Of a DNA stretch of 18,990 nucleotides, positions 1 to 7,774 are shown piece after piece; the first letter of the stretch is position 1, and each line of letters begins with the position of its first letter. This DNA comes from Patescibacteria group bacterium. Lineage in GTDB: Bacteria > Patescibacteriota > Minisyncoccia > Phycocordibacterales > PALSA-1337. The notes beneath the pieces are model-generated. The model had not been told where the DNA came from and did no database searches. It saw only the letters and a list, made by a program, of their open reading frames with translations. Location of the stretch: positions 1 through 18,990 of the forward strand of contig JAUPUH010000039.1 of NCBI GenBank assembly GCA_030917665.1, given 5' to 3'. Both the position numbers and the translations under genes were made by a program.

Positions 1-1429
1 GTGGTGGAGCATAAAGCAGGTTTCCATCATAAATAATATTTCGAATATCGTATCCTGTGCCATCCGTATAGGCGAATCCGTATCGAAGATTGCTTCCAAT
101 CATTCCGTAAAGCGTGAGTGAGTCTCTATTATAGTAATTTGTACTGTTTACCCTGCATGAACTATCATAATAGAACCTGCCCGTTCTTCCATTCTGAGCA
201 ATAATGGCCCCATCAATCCTCAATGTATTAGAACTTATAAGTCCTGTCGTAAAATTTCCCTGTGAAATGAGTGCAATAACGTCTGTCCCATCATAATTTG
301 TATAAAGAAGGTTTGAATTCACTATGATATTTGGCCTTGTACCTGTATCGGGAAACCTTGCCGCAACAAGAGTGATTCGTGCGCCATTTATCTGTCCGTC
401 AACCCATACATTATCCTCTACGAAAATTATTCCATTTGCGGGGTTTGGATAATTTCCTATTAACCTCTGGCTGTATCCCGAGGTTGGATAGTTCACAATA
501 TTACCAGATGAATTTACTCTAATACTCCAAACCCCCCACCCTGTAGTTCCATCAGAGTCACAACCACTTGGGGCAGAGTGAAGGCTATTTACTGTATATA
601 CGTCATACGTATCATTCGTTTTAAAAACTATGTGATATCCCTGGACACCCGAAGCAGCTAGATATTTTCCATTCGCCTGTGCATCAGTCTTCATATGTGA
701 GAGATCTGCTGTTATACCATTGAAATCAACGGCAGCTACAGGAAATTGTCTACCGGCCATAAATATATCGAGTCGATTTGGAACTGTTGTTGGTGGTGTT
801 GAATCTGTATTGAGCTCACTTGGAGTGTCTGTTGTATAAACACCGAACTGATACCAAGCGGGGTTGTGCGTTCCCTGATCGGGATCAATATATTTATCTT
901 TTGCACTCGTGATTATGTTGTGAGCGACTCCATCAAAACGAATTCCGTTATTCGAGTGTATGGGACCAAAGACTTCTGTACCCTCTCCGAAACGCATAAC
1001 GTCATTCGCTACTACCGCATACTTTGCAAAAGAAGGAATCGCGAGAGTTGCTTGAATTTTTCTATATACTGAAGGATATTCAGTGACTGTTCCCTTTGAG
1101 ACAATCTTTACCAGCGTTGAACCAGTCAACGGAGGAGTAATGGTCAATTCAAATTTACCAATCACATTCCCATCTTTATCCTCAAAATCATGAATAAAGG
1201 GTCCGTTGGTCGTCGTTGCGGTCCCGTCCTTGTAGTCATTTGGTGCATGTGCTAAATGCCATCGATAATAATCTATACCGGCCTCTGCTATCTGAAAGGC
1301 TTGCTCGCGAGCCGTAAGCTGCTTTGTATTCTTAAGCATATTCCCTCCCCATGTAACCAAAGACGTCGTCACGATAATTGCGATGACGCCAAAGACCAGA
1401 ACATTTACTAAGATAAAGCCTTTTTTCAT
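1..1429 (-). CDS. PilX/GspK-like minor prepilin, partial (C-terminus beyond window)
   Basis: The frame is open for 476 codons from the ATG at 1429 to the window edge, so the C-terminus is missing. The N-terminus is a prepilin signal: a short basic leader (MKKG), cleavage expected after Gly4, then a hydrophobic helix (FILVNVLVFGVIAII). Position +5 of the mature protein is Asn, not the Glu of ordinary pilins; absence of Glu5 is known for GspK-type tip pseudopilins. Residues 40-50 (AFQIAEAGIDY) match the conserved start of PilX-like proteins. The rest is a long Gly/Asn/Thr-rich, probably beta-rich extracellular region with a few cysteines. The start overlaps the stop of the preceding prepilin gene as ATGA, which implies translational coupling. 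Likely role: pilus tip or initiation subunit, matured by a prepilin peptidase at the inner membrane. The PilX versus GspK assignment is inference. Confidence 0.75.
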   Translation of the reverse strand, partial: MKKGFILVNVLVFGVIAIIVTTSLVTWGGNMLKNTKQLTAREQAFQIAEAGIDYYRWHLAHAPNDYKDGTATTTNGPFIHDFEDKDGNVIGKFELTITPPLTGSTLVKIVSKGTVTEYPSVYRKIQATLAIPSFAKYAVVANDVMRFGEGTEVFGPIHSNNGIRFDGVAHNIITSAKDKYIDPDQGTHNPAWYQFGVYTTDTPSELNTDSTPPTTVPNRLDIFMAGRQFPVAAVDFNGITADLSHMKTDAQANGKYLAASGVQGYHIVFKTNDTYDVYTVNSLHSAPSGCDSDGTTGWGVWSIRVNSSGNIVNYPTSGYSQRLIGNYPNPANGIIFVEDNVWVDGQINGARITLVAARFPDTGTRPNIIVNSNLLYTNYDGTDVIALISQGNFTTGLISSNTLRIDGAIIAQNGRTGRFYYDSSCRVNSTNYYNRDSLTLYGMIGSNLRYGFAYTDGTGYDIRNIIYDGNLLYAPP

Positions 1430-2064
1430 AAATTGTCTTTAATATTCCTTAAACTAACTTGTGAAGTATAGAGCCGTGGAATAGGAGAACGATTCGGATC
1501 AGCATCAATCATCAAGTTAATCTTGATCAAACGGATATTCGTAACTGGGACTGGCAACGCCAAAGGTGTTGTTGTCCCAGCATAACTGCTATCATAATAT
1601 TCGAAAAGCCCCGTACTTGTTGCATTCCTTATATTATACGCCAGAGTTGTAAAAGTTTCGTTGGCTGTAAGATAAACTGCAGGTGAACCAGTCGGTCTAA
1701 TCGATCCCCTCCTCAGGGTATACGGTTTTGTTGAAGTTGAAATATAATACCTGATCTGTTCTTTTAATCCATCTCCATCTGTATCACTGAAAAACGTCAT
1801 CGTGTTTGTCGCGGCCTGAGCGATTGCATATGCACCATTATTACTTGGGGATGTGGTGCGAAGCTCCCTGACCATAACTCTTAAAATATTTCGAGCATCT
1901 TGTGCGCTTGAAATGACATCCTGTGCATATTTATTATTCACAAGAACATTTCTCTGGAAACTTGTAATAGCGATCGCGATCAACCCAAATATACCAACAA
2001 CCACCACAATTTCAGCGAGTGTAAATCCTTTATTCGATTGCGTATGTGAAAAAAAATATTTCAT
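1426..2064 (-). CDS. PilW/GspJ-like minor prepilin
   Basis: The 212-residue protein has a class III prepilin signal: basic leader, Gly13 before the cleavage site, then FTLAE with Glu18 at mature position +5, followed by a hydrophobic helix to about residue 35. After the helix comes a DARNILRVMVRELRT segment, which resembles the extended N-terminal helix region of PilW/GspJ proteins. The C-terminal part is a small beta-rich head, including a DTDGDG acidic stretch at about residues 94-99 that could bind calcium (inference). The gene lies 1 nt after the large prepilin gene and its TGA overlaps the ATG of the next gene, so the three are one operon. No convincing Shine-Dalgarno sequence sits at the usual distance. 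Expected role: minor pilin of a type IV pilus tip or priming complex. Confidence 0.78.
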   Translation of the reverse strand: MKYFFSHTQSNKGFTLAEIVVVVGIFGLIAIAITSFQRNVLVNNKYAQDVISSAQDARNILRVMVRELRTTSPSNNGAYAIAQAATNTMTFFSDTDGDGLKEQIRYYISTSTKPYTLRRGSIRPTGSPAVYLTANETFTTLAYNIRNATSTGLFEYYDSSYAGTTTPLALPVPVTNIRLIKINLMIDADPNRSPIPRLYTSQVSLRNIKDNL

Positions 2065-2065
2065 A

Positions 2066-3856
2066 TTAAGGAGAAAGGATTACCTCCTGCTCTTTCCAGT
2101 TTGTACTCATATTTACACCTGTTATCAATTGGGTCGTATAGCCTGACCTTGAGACAGAAACGTCATAAACACCAGATGAAAGTCCAGAAAATATTACTTG
2201 TCCTGGGGGTGTACAGGAGGAAGTCATAGTAAATGCGATATCAGAAATATTAGGCGTTACGGCAGGATCAGCTGTATGAAGAAAAACTTTATATCTCAAG
2301 TATCTGTCATTGTTATGAACTGACGAAATTATAGCGTTCGAAGAAGTATAATATGTTGCTGCTGTTCCATCAGGTCCAAGATAATTCCATATCGTATCTG
2401 TTGAAGAGGCATTCGTAGCAATCTGAAAGCGTACGCTCGGCGTTCCATCTGAGCTCGCAGATACAGGCTGATCAGTTGGTGACCATACGAGGCTGTGGAA
2501 ATTACTTTCAGAACCAGTGTCAACAGTTGATGATTCAAGGATTCCATTCGGATTATAAGAGCCAGAAACATTTTTTAATTTAATCTCTCCGCCCGCAATA
2601 TCGAGGAATCCGTCATCGGCGACATAATCAACTCCAACTCCGCCCGACCAATCAGTCTGATTAATGAAGCCTCGGTCTGTTATCTGAGTCTCGTCGTACG
2701 AAGTCCCTGTGACTTGTACAGTTGCATCAGTCACAGGCAACTGTGTCGAAGCATCTTTCACAGTAATAAGTAGACTCCTTGGATTCTTCGTAGCGACAAT
2801 AAGGTCGACTTCCTGCACACTATCCGGATTGAGATTAATTGGGTTAAGAGGATTTATACCAACAATATCATATGTAGCATCTGTTCCAGTGATCGTATAT
2901 GACCCCCATTCCATTGAACTGTTTGAGTAGGTCCCAGAACCGTCAGTTGTAAGGTTTTGTAAGTACTTGGGGACACCAGCACCCACGAGCCTGTTGCTCT
3001 CAAGAGAAAAATCAACTCCTCCAACCACCGCACAAGTTGGAGTAAGACTACTAAATGAAATATTACTCAACTTATCGATAGCAAAACTAACCTGTGTAAC
3101 CTGTTGGAGTACAACTGTTGCATGAAGCTTAAGTGGATCAGGATTTCCTACTGCCCCATTTGTATAGGTCCTGTCAGTTGAATATCCTGATTTCGTTACA
3201 GTGATTTCATATGCCTCAACTCCTGGGGGTGCATCAATAATTTGAAGAATTCCACTGGTATCAGTCACATCATCAATGATGATGTCTGGATTAGCCTGCG
3301 TATTCACTATATGAACACTAGCTCCGGAAACAGCAACACCGTTCGCATCGAACACCCTAACGAAAAGTGCACCGTTTGTGGAAAGTGTCTCTAAAGCCTT
3401 TGGTGCAACGGTTGTAGTAATGGAAACGGGAGTAAAATTCACACACGCAGGACAGTCGACCTCAAGCTCTACTAATTTATTATCCGCCGGAGAGAGATCG
3501 TTCGGTGTACCTCCGATAGTTCCATCAAAAGGAATATCGACATTTCTTATAGTTGTAGTTACTGCAAAGGTTACTCCCGCCCGAACGAGGGTCTGGCTAT
3601 GAGGAATCTTTCCGTTTGGAAGACCTCCCTGAATACCAACATCTGAATATGCTAAGTTCCTGATAATCTCAAATTGCTCATTAGCCAGATTGAGCGCGAG
3701 GATTTTATACTGATTCTGATTAATCAGAGTAAAAAGGCTTACATATGCCTGATACGATGCTGTAGCAATAATTACAAATACCGCGACACCAACCAATGTC
3801 TCGATTAAGGTGAATGCTCTATCTTTTTTTTGTTGTATCTTGTTTTTAAATAACAT
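2066..3856 (-). CDS. Large multi-domain minor prepilin (GspI/PilV-like) with carboxypeptidase-regulatory-like domains
   Basis: This 596-residue protein starts with a prepilin signal (KKDRA then FTLIE; Ala14 at -1 instead of Gly, Glu19 at +5) and a pilin helix to about residue 42. Residues 58-66 (LANEQFEII) fit PilV/GspI proteins. An ordinary GspI/PilV is under 200 residues, so the rest is an added extracellular part. Residues 163-250 look like a carboxypeptidase-regulatory-like (Ig-like) domain. A second such domain begins near residue 361 (SLLITVKDAS) and seems to finish only near 554-596 (VIFSGLSSGVYDVSVSRSGY), so residues about 405-548 form an inserted beta-sandwich-like domain. Cys135/Cys138 form a CPAC pair. 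It overlaps pilC by 11 nt. Likely role: tip adhesin or tip-complex pilin; the binding partner is unknown. Confidence 0.75.
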   Translation of the reverse strand: MLFKNKIQQKKDRAFTLIETLVGVAVFVIIATASYQAYVSLFTLINQNQYKILALNLANEQFEIIRNLAYSDVGIQGGLPNGKIPHSQTLVRAGVTFAVTTTIRNVDIPFDGTIGGTPNDLSPADNKLVELEVDCPACVNFTPVSITTTVAPKALETLSTNGALFVRVFDANGVAVSGASVHIVNTQANPDIIIDDVTDTSGILQIIDAPPGVEAYEITVTKSGYSTDRTYTNGAVGNPDPLKLHATVVLQQVTQVSFAIDKLSNISFSSLTPTCAVVGGVDFSLESNRLVGAGVPKYLQNLTTDGSGTYSNSSMEWGSYTITGTDATYDIVGINPLNPINLNPDSVQEVDLIVATKNPRSLLITVKDASTQLPVTDATVQVTGTSYDETQITDRGFINQTDWSGGVGVDYVADDGFLDIAGGEIKLKNVSGSYNPNGILESSTVDTGSESNFHSLVWSPTDQPVSASSDGTPSVRFQIATNASSTDTIWNYLGPDGTAATYYTSSNAIISSVHNNDRYLRYKVFLHTADPAVTPNISDIAFTMTSSCTPPGQVIFSGLSSGVYDVSVSRSGYTTQLITGVNMSTNWKEQEVILSP

Positions 3857-5069
3857 TTACAAGTGAATACATCGGGGAAATCATGGCAACCGCGAAAAAT
3901 CCTACTGCTGCACCAATGAAAACCATAAGGAACGGCTCAATAATGGTTGACATGTCTTTTGTCTTTTGCTCGACGTCGTCCTCATAGAAAACCGCAACAC
4001 CCATAAGCATTTCACCAATCTTTCCTGTCTCTTCTCCTACATTCATCATTTCTCCAAGGAAAAGTGGGTACAATTTCTCGTTTTCAGTGAAGATCTTTGA
4101 AATAGGATCTCCCTTCTTGATTGCTTCCCCTGCTTTCTCTAGAACTGCCTTATAGTGAACGTTCTGTATGACATCTTTGGTTATGCGAACAGATTCGACA
4201 ACATCGACTCCTGAATTAAGAAGTGAGGACAGGGTTCGGGCTGTTCTAGCAGCATTCACTTCTTTTATAATTCCACCAATAATAGGTATCTTTAGGATGG
4301 CATAATGAATGATATTTTTTCCACTTGCACGCTTTGACCATACAACGAATGCGCCAATGAGCACGGCCGTCGTTAAGAAAACAACAAGTCCATGGTCTCG
4401 AACGAGGTTACTTGTAAAGAGCACAAACTTCGTAGATAAAGGAAGCTCGAGGTTAAGCTCTGTGAAAGTCTTCATCAAAGTTGGCACAATATAGGTAAGC
4501 ATAAGAACAGCAATAAGAATCATTGCAATAAGGATGATGCTTGGATACATCATTGCCCCCTTTACCTTTCGCTGAAGTGCGTAATTCTTATCCATCTGAA
4601 GCCCGACAATCTTGAGGGATTCAGCAAGATTTCCGCTCTGCTCTCCCGCAGCTACCATTGATGTAAATAGTGAGGAAAACACATTTTTGAAAGCGCCCAT
4701 TGCGATACTTAAGGTTTTACCTTCACTTACATCCTTCTGAAGTGATATAAGTATTTTTTTCATCTCCCTGTTCTTGGTCTGACGCTCCATAACAGAAAGG
4801 GCGCGTGACATTGCGAGTCCCGCTGTAATCATGGATCCGAGATTTCGTGCAAAATTGATTTTCTCCTGTGTCTTAACCGATCGAAGAAACGGTAAAGAAA
4901 TCGTTATATTTTTCATTGAAAGGCTTTTTGAGGTCTTTTCTTGGACATCAATTACCTCTTCTCCACTCTCTTTAAGCATCCTATACAATTCATAACGGTC
5001 CTGGGCGTCTTTTTCGCTCTTATATATTTCGCCTGTTGATTTCTTTGCTTTATAAATAAAATGTGACAT
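3846..5069 (-). CDS. pilC: Type IV pilus inner-membrane platform protein PilC (GspF family)
   Basis: The 407-residue length is normal for PilC/GspF. Two repeated cytoplasmic helical domains can be seen: about residues 66-190, with MITAGLAMSRALSVME and VAAGEQSGNL, and about 270-390, with LLNSGVDVVESVRITKDV and GEETGKIGEML. Hydrophobic segments follow at about 170-195, 222-245 and 370-395. The protein anchors the PilB motor in the membrane and is thought to pass rotation or pistoning to pilin insertion. It follows pilB after 18 nt and overlaps the next prepilin gene by 11 nt. No cysteines are present. The start has no Shine-Dalgarno sequence, so translation may depend on coupling to pilB. Confidence 0.95.
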   Translation of the reverse strand: MSHFIYKAKKSTGEIYKSEKDAQDRYELYRMLKESGEEVIDVQEKTSKSLSMKNITISLPFLRSVKTQEKINFARNLGSMITAGLAMSRALSVMERQTKNREMKKILISLQKDVSEGKTLSIAMGAFKNVFSSLFTSMVAAGEQSGNLAESLKIVGLQMDKNYALQRKVKGAMMYPSIILIAMILIAVLMLTYIVPTLMKTFTELNLELPLSTKFVLFTSNLVRDHGLVVFLTTAVLIGAFVVWSKRASGKNIIHYAILKIPIIGGIIKEVNAARTARTLSSLLNSGVDVVESVRITKDVIQNVHYKAVLEKAGEAIKKGDPISKIFTENEKLYPLFLGEMMNVGEETGKIGEMLMGVAVFYEDDVEQKTKDMSTIIEPFLMVFIGAAVGFFAVAMISPMYSLVNVI

Positions 5070-5087
5070 GAAAGTTCTTTTGAAAAA

Positions 5088-6836
5088 TTATTCTGAGATA
5101 ACGCGAAGCACTTCTTCTATAGTTGTATCACCCTTAACTGCGTTATAAATTCCATCTTCAATCATTGTTGTCATTCCCTCCTTTTTTGCTTGCGTTTCTA
5201 TCTCACCACTCGTTGCTCCTTTGATAATAAGTTCCTTGATAGTTTGTGAGACTTTGAGAACCTCATGGATACCGACTCGTCCCTTATAGCCATCATCATC
5301 CTTCGATGCCACAGGTTTCCAAAAAGGAATCTTTTCCCAAGTATCGCCCGCCTTCACAACCTTTTCAGTTTTAAGAAGCTCGAGCACTCGATCAAGGTCA
5401 ACTGATTTTCCTAGTGTTGCAAGCTCAGCCTTTGTGAGATTATATTTCTCCTTGTTTTCTGAAAGCCGACGAACAAGACGTTGGGCAATGATGATATTTA
5501 TAGTTGAAACAAGAAGAAATGGCTCAATCTTCATATCGAGAAGTCGAGGAATCGCTCCAGCCGCGCTGTTGGTGTGAAGAGTTGAAAGCACAAGGTGTCC
5601 AGTAAGGGACGCGTTCACCGCAAGAGACGCTGTTTCGTTATCTCGAATCTCACCCACCATAATAATGTCAGGGTCTTGGCGCACAAGAGTTCTCAATCCT
5701 GAAGCGAAGGTGAATCCGATTTCAGGCTTAACCTGCGTCTGATTAATCCTTTTCATTTGGTATTCCACCGGGTCTTCGATCGTAGAAATGTTCACATCAG
5801 GCTGATTTAAGATATCAAGGATAGTATAAAGAGTTGTGGTCTTTCCTGAACCGGTAGGTCCTGTTGTAAGAATGAGGCCTGTTGTGAGTTTGCTTGCGTT
5901 ATGAATTCTCTCAAGCCCTTCACCGTGGAAACCAAGATACTCCAAGGTAAATCCAGAAACACTTTCTCGAAGAAGACGCATAACGGTCTTTTCACCATAA
6001 TATGTCGGGAGCATTGAGACTCGAAATGAAACTTTTTCATTATTCATCTCAATTTTGAATCGTCCGTCTTGAGGAAGACGCTTCTCGTCGAGTTTAAGAT
6101 TTGAAAGAACCTTAATACGGGCAGTAATAGATGGTTCAGCATTCTTTGGAAGCACCATGGCATCATGAAGCAAACCGTCAATACGGTAACGAACGAGAAG
6201 TTGGTCATCCATCGGTTCGATATGGATGTCAGATGCATCCTGGAGGATCGCGTGCTTAAGTAAAGTATCTACGATTCGAACAACGGGAAGATCTTCTGCA
6301 ATTTTTTTGAGATCTTCTTCTGAAGCTGGTTCGCCTGATTCTTCTGCGATGGTCTTAAGCGTCTCTGATTCCTTCTGAATGATATCTCCGAACTCTGCCT
6401 TGAGCGTCTTCTGATACTGAATGATAGCGCTCTTCATTGATTCAACATCAGTGAGACGCGGAAGAATCTTCAAATTCACTTTCTTCTTTATAAAATCAAT
6501 AGCTGAAAGATCCTCGACATCGAGCATTGCTACTTCGAGTGTTCCTTCGTCCTTTTTGAAAGCGACAACGTTGTGTGTTCGGGCTACAGGTTCTGGAATA
6601 AGAGAAAGTGTCTCAAATGGAATTTTCCGAGTCTTGAGATCGACGAAAGGAATGCCGAGCACATACGCCTGCATTCTTCGGAGATTGTCTTCTGTGATCT
6701 TCCCTGTACTAACGAGTATTTCCCCTATTCGCACGCCTTTTTTATCTGCCTCTTTCTGAGCAGCCTCGAGGTCTGCCTTCGATACGAGATTGGAATCGAT
6801 GATAAATTTATTCAGCTGTGAATCTTCGATGAACAT
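5088..6836 (-). CDS. pilB: Type IV pilus assembly ATPase PilB (GspE family)
   Basis: A secretion ATPase that powers pilus extension from the cytoplasmic side. The N-terminal part (about 30-150) is an MshEN-like domain. The ATPase part has Walker A GPTGSGKTT, the Asp box TIEDPVEY, Walker B DPDIIMVGEIRD and the His box LSTLHTNSA. The C-terminal YKGRVGIHEVL motif is also present. The four-cysteine zinc site found between the His box and this motif in many GspE/PilB proteins is absent, and the whole protein has no cysteine. The longer frame opens with GTG at 6851, but a TGGTATAAT promoter at 6853-6861 would put that codon upstream of the transcript start. I therefore choose the ATG at 6836, giving 582 residues. 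First gene of the pilus operon. Confidence 0.95.
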   Translation of the reverse strand: MFIEDSQLNKFIIDSNLVSKADLEAAQKEADKKGVRIGEILVSTGKITEDNLRRMQAYVLGIPFVDLKTRKIPFETLSLIPEPVARTHNVVAFKKDEGTLEVAMLDVEDLSAIDFIKKKVNLKILPRLTDVESMKSAIIQYQKTLKAEFGDIIQKESETLKTIAEESGEPASEEDLKKIAEDLPVVRIVDTLLKHAILQDASDIHIEPMDDQLLVRYRIDGLLHDAMVLPKNAEPSITARIKVLSNLKLDEKRLPQDGRFKIEMNNEKVSFRVSMLPTYYGEKTVMRLLRESVSGFTLEYLGFHGEGLERIHNASKLTTGLILTTGPTGSGKTTTLYTILDILNQPDVNISTIEDPVEYQMKRINQTQVKPEIGFTFASGLRTLVRQDPDIIMVGEIRDNETASLAVNASLTGHLVLSTLHTNSAAGAIPRLLDMKIEPFLLVSTINIIIAQRLVRRLSENKEKYNLTKAELATLGKSVDLDRVLELLKTEKVVKAGDTWEKIPFWKPVASKDDDGYKGRVGIHEVLKVSQTIKELIIKGATSGEIETQAKKEGMTTMIEDGIYNAVKGDTTIEEVLRVISE

Positions 6837-6852
6837 AGGGGTGTTGAGCACT

Positions 6853-6861
6853 ATTATACCA
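6853..6861 (-). promoter_or_regulatory. Extended -10 promoter of the pilus operon
   Basis: On the minus strand the sequence TGGTATAAT (TGn plus a perfect -10 TATAAT at 6858-6853) lies 16 nt before the ATG of pilB. No good -35 is seen at 17 nt, as expected for extended -10 promoters. The predicted transcript start near 6845 leaves a leader of about 9 nt with no ribosome binding site. Confidence 0.65.
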
Positions 6862-6894
6862 GAGAAAGCCCTGTGTTATGGGCCTCATTATGTG

Positions 6895-6918
6895 TAAAAG
6901 TAGGTAGCTTTACTTTTA
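6895..6918. promoter_or_regulatory. Dyad between divergent pilB and PEP-CTERM promoters (operator-like)
   Basis: Perfect 8-bp inverted repeat TAAAAGTA-N8-TACTTTTA in the 156-nt gap between the divergent pilB and 7008 genes. It covers the -35 position of the rightward promoter. A second, smaller dyad (TAGGT-TG-ACCTA, 6947-6958) sits just after the predicted rightward start. Either could bind a regulator; a role as an RNA hairpin is less likely because the first dyad lies upstream of both predicted transcripts. Confidence 0.4.
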
Positions 6919-6928
6919 TTGAATATAG

Positions 6929-6937
6929 TGGTATACT
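6929..6937 (+). promoter_or_regulatory. Extended -10 promoter of the PEP-CTERM gene
   Basis: TGGTATACT (TGn plus -10 TATACT at 6932-6937) on the plus strand. The start would be near 6944, giving a leader of about 64 nt before the ATG at 7008. The leader has no Shine-Dalgarno sequence. Confidence 0.55.
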
Positions 6938-7007
6938 GTAATTAAATAGGTTGACCTACCTCGGTTAGCCAGCAAACTCAAAATTGTCCTTTCTTTAACA
7001 ACAAACT

Positions 7008-7700
7008 ATGAAAACCAATACTAATCCGTTGGCGGCTCTTGTAGCTGCCTTGTTCATCACATTCCTCGCACCCGCATCGTGGGCGCAAGGAACTATCGTA
7101 AATGTTTATGGCGGTGTTATTAACCGCTATGCTTCGGCAGCAGATTACGACACACTCATAAACGCAGTCCGCAACGGCACTCCTCAAAGCGCGAACTGGA
7201 CTTACTATCCAAGCGGTTCGACCGTTCCCCTGACATCCATTTTCAATAATGGCTCAACTGGGGGGATGTACCGTGCCGCCCTAGCTGCGACGAGTCCGAC
7301 AAAATTCACCCTGGAACAGATCCAGATTGTAATCGAGAATTCTGTTTTTGACCCAACATCTCCATCTTTCACAAGCTACAGTAACTTGGGAATTGGTGTG
7401 GACAGTGGTCAGGACGGAGTGCTCGGTACTGCAGACGACATTACTTACAACTCAGGCAACGGAAACACTCCTGTAAATGCAGTGTATCTCCGTGGTGTGG
7501 GCAGGACCATCAGCATTGGTAGCACACCTCTCGACGAAGCCCTCTCCTTGTGGAGTAACTTCACTTTCGAGAATGCAACCTTCACCGTGAATGGAGTGAG
7601 CGGCAGTGACCGAATGAACTTCAGTGTTCCCGAGCCATCATCTGCTGCACTCTTGATGTTTGGATTAATTGGTCTTCGTATTTTGAAAAAAAAGAGGTGA
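7008..7700 (+). CDS. PEP-CTERM sorting domain-containing exported protein
   Basis: The 230-residue protein has a classic signal peptide (residues 1-26, hydrophobic core LAALVAALFITFLA, cleavage after SWA). It ends in a full PEP-CTERM tripartite signal: VPEPSS at 207-212, a hydrophobic helix to about 226, and the basic tail KKKR. PEP-CTERM proteins are cut and anchored by exosortases, usually in Gram-negative biofilm or EPS producers. The mature part is Gly/Ser/Thr/Asn-rich without cysteines, and DSGQDGVLGTADD at 132-144 looks like an acidic calcium-binding loop. I cannot name its function. Only 1 of 8 arginine codons is CGA, whereas CGA dominates the nearby housekeeping genes, and the base composition looks richer in GC. 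This fits recent transfer, perhaps from Verrucomicrobia or a similar group (inference). No exosortase gene is in the window. Confidence 0.85.
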   Translation: MKTNTNPLAALVAALFITFLAPASWAQGTIVNVYGGVINRYASAADYDTLINAVRNGTPQSANWTYYPSGSTVPLTSIFNNGSTGGMYRAALAATSPTKFTLEQIQIVIENSVFDPTSPSFTSYSNLGIGVDSGQDGVLGTADDITYNSGNGNTPVNAVYLRGVGRTISIGSTPLDEALSLWSNFTFENATFTVNGVSGSDRMNFSVPEPSSAALLMFGLIGLRILKKKR

Positions 7701-7716
7701 AATATCCTCAACAAGA

Positions 7717-7748
7717 AAGGCGTGTCTGCTCACAAGCGGACACGCCTT
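7717..7748. terminator. Bidirectional terminator between convergent surface-protein genes
   Basis: A 14-bp stem (7717-7730 with 7735-7748) closes a CACA loop, with one G-U pair. On the plus strand it is followed by TCTCTTTT-type sequence, and on the minus strand by TTCTTGTT. It can end transcription of both the PEP-CTERM gene and the repeat-protein gene. Confidence 0.85.
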
Positions 7749-7774
7749 ATCTCTTTTATGTATTAAGCTTTTGA

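Noticed and set aside
6837..6851. GTG start for pilB at 6851
   Set aside because: Only 1 nt after the perfect -10 box, so it should not be in the transcript; the ATG at 6836 fits.
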